Assembly: GCA_033557675.1 (NCBI GenBank)
Contig: JAWQRM010000300.1
Location: forward strand, 1-24,562
Length of the DNA stretch: 24,562 nt
Direction of reading: 5' to 3'
Source: Coptodactyla brooksi
Taxonomy: Eukaryota > Arthropoda > Insecta > Coleoptera > Scarabaeidae
Below, in pieces: positions 19,059 to 24,562 of this stretch (the stretch's first letter is position 1; every line of letters begins with the position of its first letter). The notes under the pieces are model-generated. The model did no database searches. It was not told the origin of the DNA and worked only from the letters and a program-made list of their open reading frames with translations. Both the position numbers and the translations under genes were made by a program.

Positions 19059-22000
19059 CTGTTAATAAAGAAAATTGAATTATTAAATATTATAATTATA
19101 AAGCAAATTCATTTTCAAAAAAGTAAATTTTCATATTAGAAACGTTATTTAAAAACTCACGAGAGTTTTTTAATCTCTCGTGAGTATCTAAGCCAACACC
19201 TATTTCAACCATGCCTTCATCCGCAAAGTAACAGATTCTGTAAATTCTATAGTAATGATTCTATACTATAATATATCTATTCTATTCTAAACATATCACG
19301 TAATAATCAGATAGAGATTATGTCTTAAAAAACTTATCAATACACAGAAATTGGATAGGTCTGCACCCCTGTTAAGGTCAATTCAGACATCATAATTAAT
19401 ATTGTTTATATTACTAAAATTGTATGATTTGTATGTCTGATTAATTTTATATATGTTTAGATGAAAGTTGCAAAAAATTACTGCTCTTGGCAGATGCTGA
19501 AATAAAATTATAACATAATTTTAATAGTTTTTGCCTTATTATGTTCCAAGAGCTATTTCATCAAAAGGAAAGATGCTGCTTCAAGATACACCCTGAAGTA
19601 ATATGAGTTAATTCATGCATTTTATAAGTCAAATAATGAAATTAATTTCGAATATTGAATTAAAAAAATACTCATTTATTTTATTTACCAATATTTTATT
19701 TAAACATGGAAATAAATTGTCCTCTGAGCAAACTCTTAGAATCCTCATATCAATCATCTTGGACTACTACATTTTGATGCTCTTATGATGCTAACATAAA
19801 TTTTATTTTAATCTATTGTGCTTATTATTGGACAATCAAGCTTGATACCTCACATATGATGAACATTGCAATGGTGTGAGGTATTTAGAAATTTTCAAAA
19901 CGGTAGGATCAATTTTTTTGAAGTGTATATCTCCAAATCAGCTGACCATGTGTTTGATACCACTGGATGGTGCTCTTACGCATTGTGAGGAAAAGTAAAT
20001 CAGGAATTGACTGAAATTTTGATCAACTATAGGTAAATACATTTAGGTCATGATATTTCTCATACTCCAGTCAATACAAAAGAGGAATTGAAAAATTGAA
20101 TTCGAACTTCTTTTTATAGTTTAAGCCCAAATCAAAGTGTTTGAAAGTTAATGGATGCCGTTCGAATTATTTCTGTAATGTTTTGATAGTGTGTTGGGTT
20201 TGTATTGTTTATTGAAGTACAATTATTTTTATTATTTTTATTTTTATTATTATAACTACACATAGTTAGGTACTTATTGCATACCTTTTGCTATATGTCA
20301 CAAAAATTTGTAATCTTTTGAATTTTCTGTCACTGAAAAATTTGTGAAATCATGAAATTGATATCTTATATTAGCAAACATGACGCAACATACATAAATA
20401 CCATTTAGTGATATTTATTTCCGCGAGTACACGTGGTAGGGTACAATTATTGCTTGGGTCTCGAACAGAAACAAGACGATGATTTTTTGAAGAGTGAGTG
20501 GACCAGTACATAGATCAACAGTAAGACCTTTTTGTCAAGAAACCAGAAGTCGCAAGGTAGGTAATTTGATATAATACAAATAACATTTTCCTCAGCAAAC
20601 CCAAAAAAAATGTACATTATTGAAGTAGGTATGCATTTTGGATTTGGGAACACATTTTTGACGTTTGCAATTTTCACATTTTAAAAAATATTTTGATTTG
20701 AATCGCTTGTTTAATTTCAGATGTTGGCAACTTCTCAGTTACTTAAGGTCTATTAATAATTAAATGATATGACCCATTTAACATATTGACTGGCCAAATT
20801 ACGAGATACAAAAGAACAATAACAGGTAGGAAGGAGTCATCTTACAATTATAAGATGACTGCCTAACTAGGCAGTCAATGTGTTAAAACTGAATCGAATT
20901 TTGTACTAGTGGATTTCTCAAAACCGAAAATATACAAAATTCTTTTTATAATAAAAATAAGTATTTCAAAGTTGGCCAAATTTAAAGATTCAAAAAATTC
21001 GAAAAACAGCATTCATTTAACATAATAAATAACGCTGTGGTAAAGTTTCTGTATAATCCAAAATGTTAGGATGTATGTGCATTGATGTAGCAAAAACATT
21101 TTTATATGAAAAAAGTAATATTTTGCCTAAAGTTGTTTTGTCTCAAGACTTTTGCTTAATCAGTGTACATCACCATCGGATAATAACGCGTTTGGACAAA
21201 ACGTTTTGTCGAAACGTGCTCAATTCTGCTTTATCGCGTTTTTGCGTATTGCTTGATCAATACAAATCTAAACTACAAAAAAAAACACATTAGTCCAAAA
21301 CGTTTTGTATAAAGACACTTTTGCTGCGTCAGGTCAAATTTTCACGCTACTATCTTTTTGTTTTTCAGCAATATATCAACTTACATGACAAGCACCTTCT
21401 CCCTTCTTTGTATACGTACAAATATTTGAGTCACTAATTTTTACTTCACCCTCCAATTCTTCATACTCCTTCATGCACTTATCGGTCGAAATTGAAAATA
21501 ATTTTATTGCTTGTAGTTTGTTTGGAATTTGTCCTGGATACTTTAAAGATATCTTATGAGCATGAAAACTAGAACTTGTTTTAAAGGAATTACCGACGTT
21601 GTTCCCCATCCAGACAACATCAGCTCTTCGCCGGAGTCAGTTTTCTCCTCTGCTAAGCTAATGGATTTAACTTTATTGCTATATTTAATGTCTTCTTTGG
21701 TTTTGATTATTGCAATATCGTCGGTGAGAGTGGATTTATTATAACCTTGATGGCCTATGATCTTTTCCACAGCGTAAATGTCGCCACCAGTATCGATAAG
21801 GTTAGTACCCGTGACGATTGTAAAATTATCCGGTTTTTGCCTTTAATTGTGATGTTGCAGTGAAAATAGGTTATTTAGCTTTGTAGCAAAGGTAAACAAT
21901 TGTCACCAGTGAAAGATTGGGTCATCACTCTTTCATAGCTCTTGATGGTGCCAACTTGTTTAGCGAAATGTGCGTCGAGCAGTTGTGACAATTGTTTAAC

Positions 22001-22304
22001 TTTATAGATGGCTTGCCAAAAACAATATAATACAACCTATTAACGCAGTGGGCCGCTGTTAAAATCCAGTTTTTATCGATTATCGAACCGCCACATATAT
22101 GACGGCCCTTGTATCTTAAAGATATTTGGTAGGGGAATTCCCCGTCAGCTGCATCATAACCCCCGACGATTCTTCCATCTTCGCCATAAACTTAAAAAAA
22201 TAACTTATATTAAAATGTTCTGTTTGCTTAATTTAATTACAGGTTAATCTACCTGCATTTAAAGTTGAATAAATTACTAACAATAAATAAATCACAAAAA
22301 ACAT
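18915..22304 (-). CDS. Secreted chymotrypsin-fold (S1A) serine protease, 250 aa, 5 exons
   Basis: The exons, 5' to 3', are 22253-22304, 22037-22190, 21594-21840, 21385-21540 and 18915-19058. All have GT-AG borders and compatible phases, and they sum to 753 nt. The preproprotein has a 17-residue signal peptide, a 7-residue propeptide ending in Arg24 and the mature start IVGG at 25. The catalytic triad is His65 (TAAHC), Asp110 (DDIAII) and Ser206 (GDSGGP). Cysteine pairs expected from the family are 50-66, 173-192 and 202-226. In chymotrypsin numbering the S1 pocket is Gly189 (G200), Gly216 (G223) and Asp226 (D232). This is the combination known from crab brachyurin-type collagenase, not that of trypsin (Asp189). 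It is probably a broad-specificity gut enzyme; that function is inferred. The listed range includes introns. Confidence 0.92.
19155..19185. repeat. Hairpin with perfect 11-bp arms
   Basis: ACTCACGAGAG and its exact complement flank a 9-base T/A loop. It is GC-rich compared with its surroundings. On the minus strand it lies about 95 bp before the acceptor of the active-site exon. Confidence 0.85.
20778..20886. mobile_element. piggyBac-type MITE flanked by TTAA
   Basis: TTAA occurs at both borders (20778-20781 and 20883-20886). The terminal inverted repeats TTAACATATTGACTG and TTAACACATTGACTG (right end read in reverse) differ at one position. TTAA target duplication is the signature of the piggyBac superfamily. 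Inside are two overlapping hairpins sharing GACT: 20835-20860 and 20857-20876. Confidence 0.7.
21385..21540 (-). CDS. Serine protease exon 4
   Basis: It starts after a 53-bp intron with YPGQIPNKLQ, the usual continuation after GWGT. It includes Cys173 and Cys192 and ends with GEGACH just before the active-site exon. The donor CAT|GTAAGT is strong. Confidence 0.9.
21541..21593 (-). other. 53-bp intron 3 of the serine protease
   Basis: Reads GTAATT...TTTAAAG on the minus strand. Removing it joins GWGTTS to YPGQIPNKLQ and restores the family pattern. Without it the frame would be broken, so it is an intron and not a frameshift. Confidence 0.8.
21594..21840 (-). CDS. Serine protease exon 3 (catalytic Asp)
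   Basis: The acceptor TTAAAG is preceded by an in-frame TAA, which supports the exon border. It encodes DNFTIVTGTN, VEKIIGH, DDIAIIKT with the catalytic Asp110, and LSGWGTTS. It ends in phase 0 at donor TCG|GTAATT. Confidence 0.9.
21841..22036 (-). other. 196-bp intron 2 of the serine protease with inverted repeat
   Basis: It contains a perfect 14-bp inverted repeat (TAAACAATTGTCAC at 21893-21906, complement at 21985-21998) enclosing 78 bp. This could be a small element remnant. Confidence 0.7.
22037..22190 (-). CDS. Serine protease exon 2 (propeptide, IVGG, catalytic His)
   Basis: The acceptor TTTTTAAG leads into YGEDGR|IVGG, ICGGS and WILTAAHCV. It ends in phase 2 at donor AG|GTTGTA. The frame continues past the donor for a while, but it loses family similarity and then hits a stop. 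Confidence 0.9.
22253..22304 (-). CDS. Serine protease exon 1 (signal peptide)
   Basis: The ATG at 22304-22302 is followed by a short hydrophobic stretch (FFVIYLLLVIYSTLNA), a typical signal peptide with cleavage likely after Ala17. The donor is GCAG|GTAGAT. The predicted transcription start is only 24 bp upstream. Intron 1 is 62 bp (22191-22252). Confidence 0.85.
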
Positions 22305-22325
22305 TTTGCTAACGTACCTATGTAC

Positions 22326-22330
22326 ACTGA
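22326..22330 (-). promoter_or_regulatory. Arthropod initiator TCAGT
   Basis: Matches the arthropod initiator consensus TCAKT. The predicted transcription start is at about 22328, giving a very short 5'UTR, as is usual for highly expressed gut protease genes. Confidence 0.65.
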
Positions 22331-22350
22331 CTTGGTACTATAACGCATTC

Positions 22351-22359
22351 CTTTTTATA
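22351..22359 (-). promoter_or_regulatory. TATA box (TATAAAAAG) of the serine protease
   Basis: Its first T lies 31 bp upstream of the A of a TCAGT initiator at 22326-22330 (minus strand). That is the canonical arthropod TATA-to-start spacing, and the ATG follows 24 bp further on. Confidence 0.75.
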
Positions 22360-22830
22360 TGTGTGCTTTCTATCTAAAGCCTCAGATGGATTTCCGTTCA
22401 ATGTAAATGTATTCGATTGCAGAATACGAAATTTGCTGTTATCTGTAATAGATTGCGTAAGGCAACTTGTGGTAGTATTACACCGTTACTTATTACCATT
22501 TTTAAGGATTAGATACTGCTATTATTTAGTGCTACTATCAGACATTGAACGTTTATACGGTGCCACTTATAATTAGTAAGTTTTGCTGTGTTCTAATATA
22601 TAAACACATTTGATGAACTTGTTAATGTTATCAGAGTGCACTTAACCAAAGATATCACCATTTTTGGAAAAGTCCACCCTGACTTAGTACCATTAATTCA
22701 AGTAGTTGTTAAGAATATATTTTATTCGGCTAGTAATAAAAACTTGGGTACAATTGCACTAGGTACTCACGTACCCAGTACAAACAAAAAGCATTTTCTA
22801 TACGTTACAAGCAAAAACTTCTACCATTCT

Positions 22831-22886
22831 GTACAAGGTTGTATTATTTTGTAACAATAGATGTTACAAAATGGTACAATCTGTAG
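22831..22886. repeat. Imperfect 24-bp-arm hairpin
   Basis: The arms 22831-22855 and 22863-22886 pair almost fully, with one bulge, one internal mismatch and two G-U pairs (plus strand). The inner 9 bp plus the adjoining A-T pair are perfect, around a 7-base loop. Confidence 0.7.
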
Positions 22887-23166
22887 TATAGGTTATATAA
22901 AGTGGTAAATAAACTTGGGGAAGGAATTTATGAGTCTTCGTTTTCAAAACATTTATTAAAATTGTTCACACGTCTCGACGTTAAATTAATAATTGCTATT
23001 CCGGTACATGCATTTTAATTGAAAACTTTGATGTGATTCTCTGTTATGACTGTTTATATAGTAGATGTTCCATCCTTGACTTTCTTGATCTTTGGAATGG
23101 TGTTAAGAAAACTTTTATGTTTTATATTATTTTGATGTTAATTCTTGGACATTTCATCCGTATATG

Positions 23167-23226
23167 AATTATAAGTAAATGATTACTTTAATTACTTTAA
23201 ATTAAAGTAATCATTTACTTATAATT
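23167..23226. repeat. Perfect 26-bp-arm hairpin
   Basis: Arm 23167-23192 is the exact reverse complement of 23201-23226, with an 8-base spacer TACTTTAA. Twenty-six perfect pairs imply a recent origin or selection. Confidence 0.92.
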
Positions 23227-23723
23227 TTATGTTTTAGCTATGCATGCAATGTTCTTTCTAAAAATTGTGGCCGATCTGGTACTTGATTTATGATTTGCGC
23301 GTACAATTTTTTATACGCTCATGGAAGAGAACAGATTTTACCTTACCTACTCGCAATAAGCCCTCCTTTTTAATACTTTCTACTACCATAACATTAGAGA
23401 ATACTTGTAGAATACTTTTAATAGTATTTAAGAGTTTAGAAAACAAAATAAAAAGATCTGTAATTACATAAACAACAAATGTACAACAAAAACGACAGAC
23501 TAAATTATGGATTTGGAATCTTTGGTTTTGTAGCAAAATAGTCAATGGTTACCACTTAACCAAACCAGGAAATTTACTGCTGGACGCACATTTCGCTGAC
23601 CACGTCAGCATCGTCTGGAGAGACCAAAGACAAAGGGTTTTGTCTTTGTCTTTGTTCTTTTGTCTTTCGTCGCCTCCCTTTTCTATAATAAGCAAAAAAC
23701 AATTGGTAATGCTATTCTATTAT

Positions 23724-23729
23724 TTTATT
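23724..23729 (-). terminator. Poly(A) signal AATAAA of the paralogous protease
   Basis: A minus-strand AATAAA 44 bp past the stop codon at 23774, a spacing similar to the first protease gene. Confidence 0.55.
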
Positions 23730-23773
23730 ATGTATATAATTTGAATACATATAGTGTTACAAAAAATCATTAT

Positions 23774-23929
23774 TTATGTACTGCTGTCATCTTTGGTGTT
23801 ATCACGTATCCAACCTACATAACTGTATACTCTTGTGAAAATGTCAGGCCTTCCTCTTGCACATGGTATTCCCCAAGAAACAACGCCTACTTGATGTTCT
23901 CCGTCAGCGAGTGGACCCCCAGAATCGCC
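23774..23929 (-). CDS. Last exon of a second, paralogous S1A serine protease
   Basis: On the minus strand the acceptor TTGTACAG is followed in phase 0 by GDSGGPLADGEHQVG, VVSWGIPCARGRPDIFTRV, a WIRDN helix and TAA at 23774-23776 (51 residues). The exon border and phase are the same as in the complete protease downstream, and Asp226 (GRPD) is also kept. This marks a tandem duplicate. Its earlier exons should lie beyond 23929, mostly past the window end. I could not find a matching exon 4 in the 633 bp available, so it may be partial, long-introned or a pseudogene. An AATAAA lies at 23724-23729 (minus). Confidence 0.85.
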   Translation of the reverse strand, partial: GDSGGPLADGEHQVGVVSWGIPCARGRPDIFTRVYSYVGWIRDNTKDDSST

Positions 23930-24098
23930 CTGTACAAAGATTTTTAATTTATTGCTTAATTTCTATCATCAAATTCAAGTTATAAATAAAACATTGTTCG
24001 TTACAGACTTTTCTTTCAAACGCAAGAAATATAATATCTAAATTTGATGTTAAACACAAACATCAAACATTAAATAATTAATAAATCAAGATGTGAAC

Positions 24099-24180
24099 GT
24101 TACGCCCAATTATTCATTAATTAAACCATATTTTTCAAAAAGATATCGCAAAACTACGCACGAGAATGTCATGTGCAACA
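24099..24180 (+). repeat. Dispersed repeat family, copy 3
   Basis: GTTACGCCCAATTATTCATT, then AATTAAACC, TTTTTCAAAA, ATCGCAAAAC and AATGTCATGTG. It resembles copy 2 at 15004 and, in its 3' part, copy 1. It abuts the possible protease exon relic. Confidence 0.65.
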
Positions 24181-24300
24181 TCTCTTAGTTATCTTATATT
24201 GACTCATTCCTTTTAGGTGTTTAAAACATTTGTTAATGAAGCAGGGTGAAGAAGAAGGAGCGGATGTACCCGTAACAATTGTGGAAACATTAAAGCGAAC
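24180..24300 (-). pseudogene. Possible decayed exon 3 of the paralogous protease
   Basis: On the minus strand this segment reads NVSTIVTGTSAPSSS then FINKCFKH, resembling NFTIVTGTN and IYAVEKIIGH of the complete protease. At DNA level a 17-bp stretch matches at 15 positions, and the two differences are synonymous third bases. No acceptor or DDIAI block follows. The frame stops where a dispersed repeat begins (about 24180). Chance similarity is possible. Confidence 0.3.
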
Positions 24301-24428
24301 AAAATAATATATTAAAAAATCAGTCAAACAAGAATACTCGATTTTTGTTAATTTAAAAGTACCATCTTCATAACGGAGAGTAAAATTATTACTACATACA
24401 CCGTGCTGGAAAATACATCTTGTCGCAT

Positions 24429-24562
24429 AGGGGTATCGTGTCATCGTCTAATTGGCGGACGAGTCGGGTGATCCCGGAGATCGCACGATAATTAGCGAAT
24501 CGTGCACTTACCTGGACAGCTTTGACGAACCCACATCTCAACCGTTTTTACAACCGCCGAGA
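24429..24562. other. GC-rich block with a possible minus-strand splice donor
   Basis: The minus strand carries a strong donor, CCAG|GTAAGT, at about 24511, preceded by 51 bp to the window edge that are open in one frame (VVKTVEMWVRQSC). The frame faintly resembles the protease segment before Cys168, but the phase does not match the known exon 4. A 7-bp inverted repeat lies around 24483-24505. Confidence 0.25.

Larger units (their letters stand above)
19059..21384 (-). other. Serine protease intron 4 (2326 bp)
   Basis: A long intron between GEGACH and GDSGGP. It contains an 11-bp-arm hairpin (19155-19185), a 10-bp inverted repeat (19845-19884) and a piggyBac-type MITE (20778-20886). Open frames at 20447-20677 and 21063-21293 are unrecognised. 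Confidence 0.75.
22360..23723. other. Intergenic region between the two proteases
   Basis: AT-rich, with two notable hairpins (22831-22886 and 23167-23226). A CAAAGACAAA/TTTGTCTTTG inverted repeat lies near 23618-23645. GC-richer sequence at about 23575-23625 is unrecognised. Short open frames here show no domain. Confidence 0.6.

Noticed and set aside
21541..21609. Frameshift that would make the serine protease a pseudogene
   Set aside because: A 53-bp GT-AG intron explains the frame change exactly and restores the family sequence on both sides.
22636..22854. 72-codon plus-strand frame as a gene
   Set aside because: No signal peptide, domain, promoter or homology was recognised, and it overlaps the 22831-22886 hairpin.
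1..24562. CRISPR arrays, bacterial operons, rRNA or viral genes
   Set aside because: None was seen. All coding sequence is spliced and the repeats are eukaryotic transposon relics.

Overview
The window is insect nuclear DNA: AT-rich, with spliced genes bounded by GT-AG introns, an arthropod-type TATA plus TCAGT core promoter, Pumilio-type 3'UTR sites and many short transposon relics. The order of insect cannot be settled from this sequence. Nothing bacterial or viral was seen.

Positions 794-18840 (+) hold the 3' portion of the DIP2 gene (disco-interacting protein 2). Seven coding exons (794-1387, 3335-4404, 8121-8352, 12470-12603, 14082-14749, 15259-16179, 17643-17895) join with matching phases into 1289 residues plus a stop. 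They cover both AMP-binding (FAAL-like) domains. The N-terminal DMAP1-binding part lies upstream, outside the window. The 3'UTR runs to an AATAAA at 18816.

Positions 18850-22360 (-) hold a complete five-exon gene for a secreted chymotrypsin-fold serine protease of 250 residues, with its own TATA/Inr promoter. It converges tail-to-tail on DIP2, and the two poly(A) signals lie 28 bp apart. The last exon of a tandem paralogue is at 23774-23929 (-), with a possible decayed fragment of another of its exons at about 24180-24300. The proteases look like a small tandem cluster, probably digestive. DIP2 is an unrelated intracellular lipid-metabolism gene, and nothing suggests that they work together.

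The introns carry most of the unusual content. There is a 220-bp retroposon with a poly(A) tail and a 14-bp target-site duplication (1649-1896), and a Tc1/mariner-like MITE (2903-2980). Two relics of one tRNA-derived SINE family lie in opposite orientation (about 7534 and 16575), and a 165-177-bp unit is tandemly duplicated (7120-7452). A Stowaway-like MITE (12054-12135), a piggyBac-type MITE flanked by TTAA (20778-20886), a three-copy dispersed repeat and several perfect hairpins complete the list. I found no convincing new multi-gene system. The items most worth checking are the protease specificity pocket, the paralogue relic, the structured retroposon and the MITEs.
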